A stretch of DNA of 64,000 bases, from the NCBI GenBank assembly GCA_028023455.1, contig JAQFVV010000156.1, positions 2,437,236-2,501,235 on the forward strand. The letters run 5' to 3'. A model generated the notes under the pieces. The model worked only from the letters and a program-made list of their open reading frames with translations. It was not told where the DNA came from and searched no databases. Below are positions 57,301 to 62,700 of this stretch, in pieces. Made by a program: the position numbers and the translations under genes. This DNA comes from Epiperipatus broadwayi (Eukaryota > Onychophora > Udeonychophora > Euonychophora > Peripatidae). Numbering within the stretch: the first letter of the stretch is position 1; each line of letters starts with the position of its first letter.

Positions 57301-59908
57301 AAATTAAAGCATGCAGGACAAGATAAAGACTAAAATAACTTTTGCTGAATCTTGGTAAATAGTACTGCTCACATTAATTTATTTTTTATTTTATGAACAT
57401 TTAATATTTAATTAACAAATTATAAATGTGATTGGGGGGGGGGGAAGGGTGGTGTACCAAATTGGCTTTACTTATATGTTCATTATTATCAAAGTTAACA
57501 TGGTAAAGATTACATCTCTGGAATTATATATATATAGTATTTTTTTTGTTTAAATTATCAAATAATAATTCTTTACTGTTAATGACAAATTATTATTAGA
57601 ATTATAACTTGAAAAGTTACTTGTGGCATTCTATCTGCATATTATTGATTTCTAGGTTTTTACTGTTCATTTCTAATGATTTTCTTTTCAAACTTAATAG
57701 TTTAAACTCAGTAAATAAATAATTCAGATAAAATTATTGATATTTTATTTTATATAGTAAAAGCTTTTGATTTATAAAACTTTCACTGTTTTAACTATAA
57801 TTTAACATTTAATTAATTCATTTGGGTTAAGAGAGATGAAAAAAAAAACAAGCCTGACAAAATTGTGCATTGCTTAAATAACTAAGCAATGAGCTAACTC
57901 CTATTGCTGATTCATGCCCAATAAATATACATGGTAATAGTATGAATACTGAACCCTACCGTTTGATGGCGCTCTTTTTCACCCAATGCACATCAATATA
58001 CCAATTCACAAGCCGTTTGTTTGTTTACATAATATTACAGTAAACCATCAAAGTTTTTTTTTTTTTATTCCACCCAGGTTTTTTTTTTCATTTTTTAATA
58101 AACAAATACTTTGTTAGATGGTCTATGGGTGTTGGTTTGTTTTTAAATAAATTATTGATTAACTGTCCGCTGGTTTCTTTACATAATATTACTTAAATTA
58201 CGGTAAACCAAAGTTTTTTTTCATCCGATTTTTTTTTTGGCTCAATTTTTTTAAAAGAAACAAACACTTTGTTTTTAGATGGTGTTAGGGGTGTTGGTTT
58301 GCTTTTAAATTATCGATTAATGGTCTGTTGGTTTGTTTATACAAAAATACAGTAACAAACACTTTATTGTTTTTAGCTGGTGGAGGGAAGTTGGTTGTTT
58401 GCTTTTAACTTATCTTCTTTTTTTTTTTTTTTGGTTGATGTTTTGATTTGCTGAAAGACTTCAACAAATCGGTACTTTTGAATAAACCAACACTTGGTTT
58501 TTTAGAGGGTAGAGGGGTTATTTTGATTTTGAATTGTCTTTTTTTTTTTTTGGTTAATTTATTATGAGGTTTTTCTATTTTTTTTGTTTCAAATCTTTAC
58601 ACTACAGAAAGCTATATTATATGACAGCAAAAAGTTCTTCCTTAATTTTTGGACCTTTAATTTTAAAAAAGACATAAACAGTTGTTTTTAAAGAACACTT
58701 TTTTTAAAAGCCGGGGGAAGTGGGGTGGCGGGAAGGTTTGTTTTGATTTTTAATTATTAACTTCTTTTTGAACATTTTATTATGTTACAACACAGTTCTT
58801 TATTATTATTTTATATATTTTTTTTTGGGTGGGGCCTTTTGAATAAACTCTTAAACACTTGTTTTTTTTTTGGTATAATAAAATATTACCTACTTTAATT
58901 AACTGTTAATGAAACTTATCAAATATTAACTATCTACTTTCTAATCATGTGAACAACAATAACAATTTCCCATAAAATAATTTACTGAATCAAAAATAAA
59001 CAAAACTTTGGACAAGTTGTGAACCAAAATAAGTAAAAAAAAAAACACCATTTTCGGGGGCATATAAAAAAAACCGCCAAAAATAACACGCAAATAAAAT
59101 AACGGGGAAGCCTCAAAGCTGCAAGAAAAGTAACATGCAAATAAAATAACAGGGGAGCCTCAAAGCTGTAAGAAAGGCAACACACAAATAAAATAACAGG
59201 GAAGCCTCAAAGCTGTAAGTAACGGGACTTTGGAGCCCTCGAACCAACTTCCCTTACAATTCTCACACGGATTCACGCATAAATGGGCATTTGCGTGCGA
59301 AATCAGAAACAACTCTGCTGAAAAGAAGAATCTGTTCAAGTTTAAATTTTTTTTTTTTTTAAACTTGAACAGGTTCTTCTTTTCAGTGGTTGTTTCTGAT
59401 TTTGCACGCAAATGCCTGTTTATGCGTGAATCTGTGTGAGAATTGTAAGGGAAGTTGAGTGCAGTTCAAAAGCATAGGGAAGCATGTGTGATGACATGAC
59501 ATATTCTTAATATGGAATACTAATCCCACTATGCTTTCTAAAATATTTCCGACAATGAATTTTCGTAGAGTTTCATCTTTTTCAAATATGACCACCATCA
59601 AATTAGACCGTAGCGAGAATTCAAAAGCGCTCACTTGATGAATACTGTCGCAATGCAATGGCTCAAAAAACACCTATTACAGTGTCAGCTGTAAGTTAGG
59701 CCGCTAAAACGGTATATTGATGTGCATTTTGTGAAAAACGCCATCAAGCGTTGGGGTTCAGTATTCATACTATTACCATATATATCATAAACAGATTATT
59801 TGTTTTCTTAGCAAAAATAGAAAAATAAAAAAAGACTTACCAAGTAAAGAAGCTAGAATGGGTCCATCAACAGGATCAGCAACTAATGAGTCTTTCTCAT
59901 AATATTTG
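3156..59908 (-). CDS. SGSM: SGSM1/SGSM2-like Rab-GAP gene, internal part (8 exons)
   Basis: Spliced gene read as join of 59908-59841, 54376-54228, 44281-44141, 40141-40008, 19535-19468, 18555-18391, 9966-9826 and 3342-3156. All introns are GT-AG, phases agree at all seven junctions, and the 1053-nt join has no stop. Landmarks in order: [138 protein letters not shown]. These match vertebrate SGSM1/2 closely as remembered. Family knowledge: these proteins have an N-terminal RUN domain, a PH-like region that binds Rab9A, and a C-terminal TBC GAP domain acting on Rabs in endosome-to-Golgi or melanosome-type trafficking. This window covers only the linker and PH-like part. RUN and TBC exons are outside, so GAP activity cannot be judged. 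SGSM1 and SGSM2 cannot be separated; many invertebrates have one gene for both. Confidence 0.93.
3343..9825 (-). other. SGSM intron between exons g and h
   Basis: 6,483-bp intron. It contains the LINE 3' part at 3775-4445. The rest is simple AT sequence with A/T runs, short (TA)n tracts near 7058-7072 and 7471-7484, and a C-run near 8102-8117. I see nothing else supportable. Confidence 0.8.
3775..4445 (-). mobile_element. LINE remnant: reverse-transcriptase C-terminus and 3' end
   Basis: Minus-strand translation across several frameshifts gives [13 protein letters not shown], then [49 protein letters not shown] and finally DEIRKL and [13 protein letters not shown]. This order (YLGQ, then L..G.ET, then R.RN..IR..T...DI, then W..W) is the classic C-terminal part of RTE/CR1-type LINE polyproteins. 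Stops and shifts make it dead. Its end matches three other tails in this window. Confidence 0.75.
9826..9966 (-). CDS. SGSM: SGSM exon g
   Basis: A 141-nt exon with acceptor AG at 9968-9967 and donor GTATGT below 9826. It encodes [20 protein letters not shown], an acidic stretch ([10 protein letters not shown]) and [16 protein letters not shown]. Family members carry the same order: KVFPKL, a basic then acidic linker, then DYVFRI(I). The last base joins CT of the next exon to make Pro. Confidence 0.92.
11256..11648 (-). mobile_element. Unclassified 393-bp interspersed repeat with 12-bp target duplication
   Basis: Flanked by ACATATAATGTA at 11244-11255 and 11649-11660. The interior shares long blocks with 24541-25533 (for example 'ttgcattagatcctaagatct', 'gatgaaagccacaagctt', 'gattactctggcttgca'). 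One terminus carries 'gatcatgtgacgtttgatggtt', matching other copies. An internal inverted pair exists near 11256-11290 and 11570-11600 ('cacagaggcaaaa'). There is no transposase and no clear poly-A, so the class is open: MITE, foldback or SINE-like. Confidence 0.7.
15290..15355. repeat. Tandem duplication, about 34-37 bp unit
   Basis: The block 'agtttcttataataaatg' followed by 'ttttgtt' appears twice side by side with a small length difference. No coding content. Confidence 0.6.
18391..18555 (-). CDS. SGSM: SGSM exon f
   Basis: A 165-nt exon with acceptor AG at 18557-18556 and donor GTAAAT below 18391. It encodes [20 protein letters not shown], then [20 protein letters not shown] and [16 protein letters not shown]. 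This is the most conserved block of the SGSM PH-like/DUF3548 region and was the main basis for naming the gene. It ends with one base (G) that joins GA of the next exon to make Gly. Confidence 0.95.
18556..19467 (-). other. SGSM intron between exons e and f
   Basis: 912-bp AT-rich intron. The 118-codon plus-strand ORF inside it (18647-19003) is extremely Ile/Lys/Phe/Asn rich, as expected by chance in such sequence. Confidence 0.85.
19468..19535 (-). CDS. SGSM: SGSM exon e
   Basis: A 68-nt exon with acceptor AG at 19537-19536 and donor GTAAGA below 19468. It encodes [20 protein letters not shown] followed by QQ, a strongly conserved strand pair of the PH-like domain. The ORF is too short to stand out alone. 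It is recognised by splice borders, phase and the family signature. Only 912 bp of intron separates it from the next exon, far less than the other introns. Confidence 0.92.
19783..19854. repeat. Tandem duplication, 36-bp unit x2
   Basis: The 36-bp unit starting TAGATATACATATATAACAG occurs at 19783 and 19819 with one mismatch. The near identity suggests a recent local duplication. Confidence 0.85.
21721..21914. repeat. Tandem duplication, 98-bp unit x2, nearly identical
   Basis: The unit beginning AGTTTGTTTTATTTAAATAT starts at 21721 and again at 21819. Only about one base differs over the ~96 bp shared. Each unit contains a small inverted pair (ACAATTTAGC ... GCTAATTGT). No ORF. Confidence 0.9.
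24352..24440. mobile_element. Possible hAT-type terminus
   Basis: Starts CAGTGGTGTGCAATG and continues with 'gcgactc...gatgcgaccca', the look of a hAT end (CAGNGGTG...gcgaccc). The partner end was not found; the adjacent palindromic repeat begins at about 24538. Confidence 0.35.
24541..25533. repeat. Nested palindrome built from three copies of one repeat
   Basis: The left arm (24541-24968) and right arm (25169-25533) are inverted copies sharing blocks such as 'atggatgccagaaggc' and 'gtggctttcatcagtgagga', and both end at 'aatcctgcct'. Between them 24975-25165 is a short copy with its own inverted ends (CATCACATGATCACCATTTC / GAAATGGTGATCACATGAT) and an internal 15-bp inverted pair (CCAGAGTAATCAATG / CATTGATTACTCTGG). 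The same family is seen at 11256-11648, and one end at 35727-35761. The 90-codon ORF at 24553-24825 lies within a repeat copy and matches no protein I know. Confidence 0.8.
28116..28207. repeat. Tandem duplication, 46-bp unit x2, inside the foldback
   Basis: GCAATTCTGTGGATCCATTT starts at 28116 and at 28162; the units continue as '(g/t)acaagatt' and end 'aatacagagag/aaag'. Confidence 0.85.
28453..28750. repeat. Tandem duplication, 151-bp unit x2, inside the foldback
   Basis: GACAAAGATTATGTTGTGGA starts at 28453 and at 28604. Both units run through 'gagtggggaat', 'ctgggcataattgctgagat' and end 'catcacatcaca'. Small indels separate them. Confidence 0.88.
29990..30175 (-). mobile_element. LINE 3'-end fragment
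   Basis: Minus-strand reading gives the end of a LINE polyprotein (DEV then Arg-rich, [15 protein letters not shown], with frameshifts) followed by a tail ending 'ttgataattaatgaaaatgatgatga'. The tail matches the copies at 3775 and 44425. Only the last ~190 bp are present, consistent with 5' truncation. Confidence 0.6.
32449..32705 (-). pseudogene. Ty3/gypsy-type integrase fragment
   Basis: The minus-strand ORF reads [20 protein letters not shown] and then [20 protein letters not shown]. The pattern 'L..Y....DW......IN...(N/H)E(S)T.FTP..L..(G)R.P' is the end of a retrotransposon integrase core. Just upstream a broken frame gives a weak IEHV...ELV..., fitting the 'VER.NREL...LRTYL' that precedes it in Ty3/gypsy elements. 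The rest of the pol gene is not recognised nearby, so this is a scrap. Confidence 0.6.
32940..33111 (+). pseudogene. Plus-strand LINE reverse transcriptase, front part
   Basis: Reading plus-strand frames gives [20 protein letters not shown] followed by RPIAITSTL. This is RT motif 1 of non-LTR elements ('I.LI.K.KG......YRPI....LYKI'). The copy is broken by stops and then interrupted at about 33112 by a Penelope-like element; its later part reappears after 34057. Confidence 0.65.
33114..33842 (+). CDS. Penelope-like element protein, C-terminal part (RT end + GIY-YIG nuclease)
   Basis: The frame is open from about 33114 to a stop at 33842. It is best taken as a fragment without its own true start; the first Met is at 33177. 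The first ~70 residues ([38 protein letters not shown]) resemble the thumb end of Penelope RTs. The GIY-YIG-type nuclease follows: [20 protein letters not shown] and then SVHTRL, with G-E-T-R in the usual place and a later '[10 protein letters not shown]' block. The canonical 'GIY' is replaced by 'AVYKVAC', as in many Penelope-like proteins. At about 240 residues it is far shorter than a full element protein. The frame is intact and has higher GC than its surroundings, suggesting fairly recent insertion. It runs antisense to SGSM. Confidence 0.75.
   Translation, partial: NFYIKPFNVRGHIHHSSNTPYMYKMAGLKSFLYRNNNLCSFEADKRKNIEMFRNELINAKYDKRVIDNIIRKFKRGPIHELKQNKPRILLPYIKNIHRDLHTIISTDFSVSYRLPPNLNRRINNTKDYIPPIYTQQAVYKVACSKNNFPVAYYGETRASVHTRLAQLVYAYNKALADPSHTSIFVQHAVAMGHQCRPDKSRVMCREWHELRRKVKEACYIISDEHTMNKRVSFYAISKKWQV
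33895..33936 (+). other. Twin GAAA-loop hairpins in the Penelope 3' region
   Basis: CTTCGTGAAAACGAAG (33895-33910) is a perfect 6-bp stem closed by GAAA. CTTCTTGAAAATGAAG (33921-33936) is the same design with one imperfect pair. They lie 53 bp after the stop codon, 10 bp apart, and may be recognition structures in the element RNA. Confidence 0.6.
34080..34600 (+). pseudogene. Plus-strand LINE reverse transcriptase, later part
   Basis: Continues the LINE cut at 33112. Shifted frames give [31 protein letters not shown] and then [11 protein letters not shown], and LEVEEYLNG. These correspond to the 'Y(A/V)DD...' catalytic neighbourhood (here decayed to FVDI), the following helix and the 'YLG' block of LINE RTs. 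Stops are frequent. Confidence 0.5.
35727..35761. repeat. Isolated terminus of the 11.3/24.5-kb repeat family
   Basis: AAACCATTAAACATCACATG followed by 'atcattatttctta' matches the outer end of the copies at 24541 and 24975. The rest of the element is missing. Confidence 0.6.
36735..36905 (-). mobile_element. LINE 3'-end fragment
   Basis: Minus-strand reading gives [27 protein letters not shown] and VWKREGVDY. It parallels the copies at 3775 ([10 protein letters not shown]...WRREDMIW) and 44425. Decayed, with in-frame stops. Confidence 0.6.
37588..37605. repeat. (CA)n microsatellite
   Basis: Short run of about nine CA units after 'ctttct'. Ordinary simple repeat. Confidence 0.85.
37921..38000 (-). 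mobile_element. tRNA-derived SINE or tRNA retropseudogene
   Basis: The minus strand reads GTCCCGTTGAGCTCAGTGGT and then 'aaagtagtggtcctaagagc'. TGAGCTCAGTGG is a good RNA polymerase III A box, and 'ctcgatcgattctc' resembles a B box. It ends in an A-rich tail. Near-identical words ATTTTTTTTAT (from 37911) and ATTTTTTTAT (38001) lie on both sides as a likely target duplication, though both are T-runs. The fold is not good enough for a working tRNA gene. Confidence 0.6.
40008..40141 (-). CDS. SGSM: SGSM exon d
   Basis: A 134-nt exon with acceptor AG at 40143-40142 and donor GTAAAC below 40008. It encodes [31 protein letters not shown] and an Asp/Ser-rich end. IPGYLSLHQ and KWTPNQLMN mark the start of the PH-like Rab-binding region. 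It ends with two bases (AG) that take C from the next exon to make Ser. The following intron is the longest in the window, 20,472 bp. Confidence 0.92.
40287..40610. repeat. Diverged tandem duplication, ~206-bp unit x2
   Basis: Blocks 'aaaattattatttaa...caatacaataataatttta.tcaaaat' and 'caaatgaaactttacaaata' recur about 206 bp later with several substitutions. Confidence 0.65.
42310..42560. repeat. Diverged duplication, ~172-bp spacing
   Basis: AGTAATTAGCTTACTGGAAT near 42320 recurs as AGTAATTAGCTTCATGGATT near 42492. Both are followed by 'cagtt..tggcatatta' and then an ATATATATG(T) stretch. Confidence 0.65.
44141..44281 (-). CDS. SGSM: SGSM exon c
   Basis: A 141-nt, 47-codon exon with phase 0 at both ends, acceptor AG at 44283-44282 and donor GTAAGT below 44141. 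It begins [12 protein letters not shown], a variable Ser-rich stretch in the family, and continues into the highly conserved [19 protein letters not shown] and VLVQP. The last residues join directly to [11 protein letters not shown] of the next exon. Confidence 0.92.
44425..44665 (-). mobile_element. LINE 3'-end fragment
   Basis: Minus-strand reading gives [26 protein letters not shown] and NQRN, then the tail 'ttgataattattgaaaatgatgatga' shared with the 3775 and 29990 copies. 5'-truncated. Confidence 0.65.
51451..51524. repeat. Tandem duplication, ~45-bp unit x2
   Basis: 'aatccagtcacaagattgactgttgat' (from 51452) is followed about 45 bp later by 'aatccagccacaagatggactgttgat'. No coding content seen. 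Confidence 0.75.
51752..51853 (-). mobile_element. Short tRNA-derived SINE with target-site duplication
   Basis: On the minus strand the 5' end GCGTTGT can pair with CCGATGC about 80 nt later as a 7-bp acceptor-like stem (six pairs, two of them G-T). TTAGCCGAGAGG fits an A box and GGGTTCGCATCCC is a near-perfect B box. It ends in an A run. TTGAGATTTTT flanks both sides (51741-51751 and 51854-51864). The roughly 20-nt region between the 'CTGC' and 'GCAG' arms is too long for a normal anticodon loop. It is therefore a SINE or retroposed tRNA, not a tRNA gene. Confidence 0.8.
52930..53270 (+). pseudogene. Doubtful GIY-YIG/Penelope remnant
   Basis: Broken plus-strand frames give [15 protein letters not shown] and [19 protein letters not shown]. 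This recalls the 'G.T...L..R..EH......W..R..E...I......NR' series of Penelope-like nucleases. No single frame holds it together. Confidence 0.3.
54228..54376 (-). CDS. SGSM: SGSM exon b, with an in-frame alternative donor
   Basis: A 149-nt exon with acceptor AG at 54378-54377. It encodes [20 protein letters not shown] followed by a block with [12 protein letters not shown] and ends in KRPSLQ. The chosen donor is CAG|GTAGGA after 54228. A second donor, ATT|GTAAGT after 54216, is closer to consensus and would add four codons (V-G-Q-I) in frame. I prefer the upstream donor because the joined protein then aligns better with the family's next block, but both are usable. Confidence 0.88.
54545..54600 (-). 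ncRNA. Decayed hammerhead-ribozyme-like motif
   Basis: The minus strand reads CTGAAGATGTCAACTAAAGT and then 'tgttcattaaatgtcagaaatatcc'. This looks like CUGAUGA (one mismatch), a stem GUCAAC-UAAA-GUUG.., then a GAAAC-like position decayed to 'TTAAATG', then a flank able to pair. Penelope-like elements are known to carry such ribozymes. The core is not intact, so cleavage is unlikely. Confidence 0.3.
55080..55660 (-). pseudogene. LINE reverse-transcriptase C-terminal remnant
   Basis: Minus-strand frames give [34 protein letters not shown] and later FRIGLIAVG and [18 protein letters not shown]. The order 'F.YLGS.I..DG....DI' and later 'G.I..KR.R.R.R..' matches the end of a different LINE subfamily from the 3775-type tails. 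Stops between the blocks show it is dead. Confidence 0.6.
59085..59225. repeat. Tandem repeat, 47-bp unit x3, inside the TIR element
   Basis: Units start at 59085, 59132 and 59179, each reading AACA(C/T)(G/A)CAAATAAAATAAC and then 'ggggaagcctcaaagctg'. Confidence 0.88.
59245..59457. repeat. Long hairpin, ~100-bp arms, inside the TIR element
   Basis: 59245-59344 and 59360-59457 are inverted copies (for example GCATTTGCGTGCGAAATCAG against CTGATTTTGCACGCAAATGC) around a T-run loop of about 15 nt. The plus- and minus-strand ORFs here mirror each other and are not genes. Confidence 0.9.
59841..59908 (-). CDS. SGSM: SGSM exon a (first exon in window)
   Basis: A 68-nt exon with acceptor AG at 59910-59909 and donor GTAAGT just below 59841. 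It encodes [20 protein letters not shown] and then LL, the segment that directly follows the RUN domain in the family. It starts with the third base of a codon and ends with one base (G) that joins TT of the next exon to make Val. A 1.85-kb inverted-repeat element begins only 61 bp past its donor. Confidence 0.92.
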
Positions 59909-60429
59909 CTAAAAATAATAATAATAAATAAAAGCTATTTGACAATTCAAAGTGTAAATAAAACAACAATGCATCTTTTTTAATATGTTTACAATTTACA
60001 AACAATCCAATCCTATTCCACGTACCTTTTACATTAAAAAAACTTTTCATTAATTGATATTTTCAAAATTATACTTATTAATTATAAGTCCTATAAATTC
60101 TTTTCATCTCATTATTTGTGATTAACAAAAACGACATTTAATATGATTAAACAATATTTTATGATCCACATTATGTTCATTAATATACAAATCAAATTAG
60201 GATATTTATTTTTAATTTAAACTTAATTAATTTTCCCTAAAGCAATTCTTTCCAAAACAATTACATGGACTACTATTTTTTTGTTTTCATATTATTTAAT
60301 AAAGAATTTAATGTTAAATCTCTTTTTCATCTAATTGCTTTACAATCCAAAATTTTTTTTATTTTTCTCAAATATACATACATATATATAAAGCTGCCAC
60401 TTCTAATGGAGTGTGGCCTTTCCAAATCC

Positions 60430-60720
60430 AAGAAAAGCAAAAAAAAAAAACTACTCTAGAAAATGAATTTTTTGCAATGACTATACAAACCAATTAGTTA
60501 ATCACAAACAGGTGATTTACAAGACAATAAACTAACCACAAATACATTCTCATACAGAATATGCTGATCCATTTCACTTATTCAAGAAAAGTAAAAAAAA
60601 AAAAAACTGCTCTGGAAAATAAATTTTGCAATAACTATACAACCAATCAGTTAACCATAAATAGGCAACTTACAAATCAATAAACCACAAATACCTTCAC
60701 ATATAGAATATGCTGATCAT
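60430..60720. repeat. Tandem duplication, ~156-bp unit x2, at the LINE 3' end
   Basis: AAGAAAAG(C/T) plus an A-run, 'ct(a/g)ctct(a/g)gaaaat', 'gcaat.actatacaa' and 'agaatatgctgatc' occur at about 60430 and again at about 60587. It directly adjoins the minus-strand LINE and is probably part of its 3' untranslated region. Confidence 0.75.
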
Positions 60721-62700
60721 TTTACTGTCTATTTGGTATTATCTTTCAGTTTCCTCAATAAAAAACTTTTCATTCTAGAATAGTTCAACATCATGTCTAA
60801 CTATAGTTCTCCAATGCATTCTATTATCTACCATATCTTACCAATGGAAACAATAGCACTGCACATCTTTAAAATATCTAAGATAATTCTTATAACATAA
60901 TCAGGATCTATCTCTACAATAAACACATGCTTAAGTTCAACATCCTTTTAGGAAGTCTTATATTGTTCATTCATTTTACTTGTTCAATACAACAAAGCTG
61001 TGATTTTACAATAGTGGATTCTATAGTAGTACATCTAGGAAGTTGAAGATCATGGATTTTATGATCTTGATATTGTATTTTAGAATTTTATAGAGCATCC
61101 TTATGAAACTTTTCTAATATGTTTATAGTGTGTAAAGGATGTCCAAATCTTACTTCCATATAAATAATAACATAGTTGCAATAGTTATTTCCCTGTGGTG
61201 AAAGATTCTTTCTTTTTACTTTGTTAAAAGCAGCATCAACACATTGATGTTTGTGTTGTACTTCAACATCTAAATCAATATTTCTATTTATAAAACTACC
61301 AAGATATTTAAATTAGTTTACATTCACAAGTTGATAATCATCTAAGCTAAACATTGCTAAAGATTTTTCTTTCATCATTGGCTGATAAAGAACTTTTTCA
61401 TTTTTAAGATTACAAAGAGTAATATTGGTTTCACTAAGTTGGATATCTTTCTCCATATCTAGATAATATAATAAAATGGATATATCATTAAAAGTTCTCA
61501 TCTTAATTCTTAATGTCATTATTCAAAAAATGATCAAAGTACTCCTTCCACTTGTTCAAAATATCATTCTCATTATATAAAAGAATGCCACAGCTGGATT
61601 TAATAGGATTGTGATACCATTTCTTAGATCCATATGTTGTTTTCAGTGCATCAAAAAAAGATCTAGAATGACTACAATTAGGAATGTCTATAACTTCTTT
61701 CATTTTAAAGAATTCTTGTTAGATATTGAACGTCCATCTTCAGTTTGATATATTTATTACGAAATTCTACATTTTTTATTCTGTCAAGCAGAAAATGAGG
61801 ATACATTCATAATTCTTTTTTTTTAAAAAATAAATCCAATAATTACATTCTTGTATAATATACTTCTTAAGAGAATTCCATTTTTAATAATTGTTGAAAT
61901 TTAGTACTATTAAAGAACAACATCAATTTTCTTTTTAATGCAACTATCATTTTAATCTTGTAGCATACTAATTTATGATCTGACCAACAATCTGCATTTA
62001 TAAGTAATCACATAATATAAATGTCTCTTTTATTTTGACTTCTATCTATTAAATCTCATGTTTTGAACATGGATGCATCTATGTTCCTTTATAGCATTTT
62101 TTTTGCTTACACAAAATATTTATGATAGTTAATCCATATATTTTGCAAAAATTCAATAATAACAGACTATTTGAATTTACAAAACCAATACCATTATTTC
62201 CAACAAGTTTTGCCAAAGTTTACTATTTGTATCAACACTTGCATTAAAGTCTGAAAAAAGAAAAAAAAAAATCTTTTAATGGCAGTGCTGTAATAGTGCT
62301 ATCCAGCAAGGAATAAAAGTTTTCTTTTTCTAAATCTTAAATTGGAACATATGTATTAATAAAAATGAATATTACTATCATTATGCAAGGCAAGTTTACC
62401 TCTATTAGCCTTTCATTGATACATGTTAAATTAAATCTTATTAAATATATTGCATAACTATCAATACATATATAAATTCTCAGTACGTATAACTACAAGG
62501 TTATCTATGGCTGGCATAACAAAATCAATTTCCTTGAACATTGCAGACCTCTTTAAAAATATCAGTTATAATATATAACTATAATTTGAATCCACGGTAC
62601 TAGGAACACATAATGAACTTACAATTCTTCCTGGTGTAGAAATCTATCAGATCTTATTCATTCACCAGGAAGTCATCTTCAAGATGTGAAATGGCAAGAG
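60720..62700 (-). mobile_element. LINE with endonuclease and RT ends joined by an internal deletion
   Basis: Minus-strand reading in shifting frames gives, in order: INERLIEVNLPCIMIVIFIF and NTYVPI; SDFNASVDTNSKLWQ (endonuclease 'GDFNA.VG.....W' motif); a 'HPCSKH...DCW.DHKLV' trace; SRSFFDALKTTYGSKK and DILNKWKEYFDHFLNNDI (linker before RT); then EKVLYQPMM, KYLGSFINRNIDLDVEVQHK. The last two are the end of the RT ('...EV.YQP', 'YLGS...RN...D.EV'). The RT palm, including its catalytic block, is absent between about 61503 and 61519. Several stops. Same strand as SGSM. Confidence 0.75.

Larger units (their letters stand above)
57931..59779. mobile_element. TIR element, 1.85 kb, ~70-bp terminal inverted repeats
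   Basis: 57931-58002 and 59711-59779 are inverted copies that begin ATGGTAATAGTATGAATACT and end at '...catcaatatacc', with a few changes and a 3-bp gap. The interior has no transposase. It contains degenerate T/G-rich subrepeats (about 58010-58560, e.g. 'aacaaacactttgtttttagatgg' then 'ggtgttggttt'), a 47-bp tandem repeat and a long hairpin. The target duplication is unclear. It ends 61 bp from the donor of exon a. Confidence 0.85.
54377..59840 (-). other. SGSM intron between exons a and b
   Basis: 5,464-bp intron. It holds a hammerhead-like remnant, a LINE scrap (55080-55660), a G-run (57433-57444) and the 1.85-kb inverted-repeat element. 55.7-57.9 kb otherwise shows only AT-rich sequence. 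Confidence 0.8.

Noticed and set aside
57433-57444. Run of twelve G as a quadruplex or regulatory element.
   Set aside because: Single homopolymer without further G-runs at suitable spacing; most likely a simple repeat.
59160-59673. Several overlapping ORFs of 69-96 codons on both strands.
   Set aside because: They are mirror readings of the inverted repeat and the 47-bp tandem repeat inside the TIR element.
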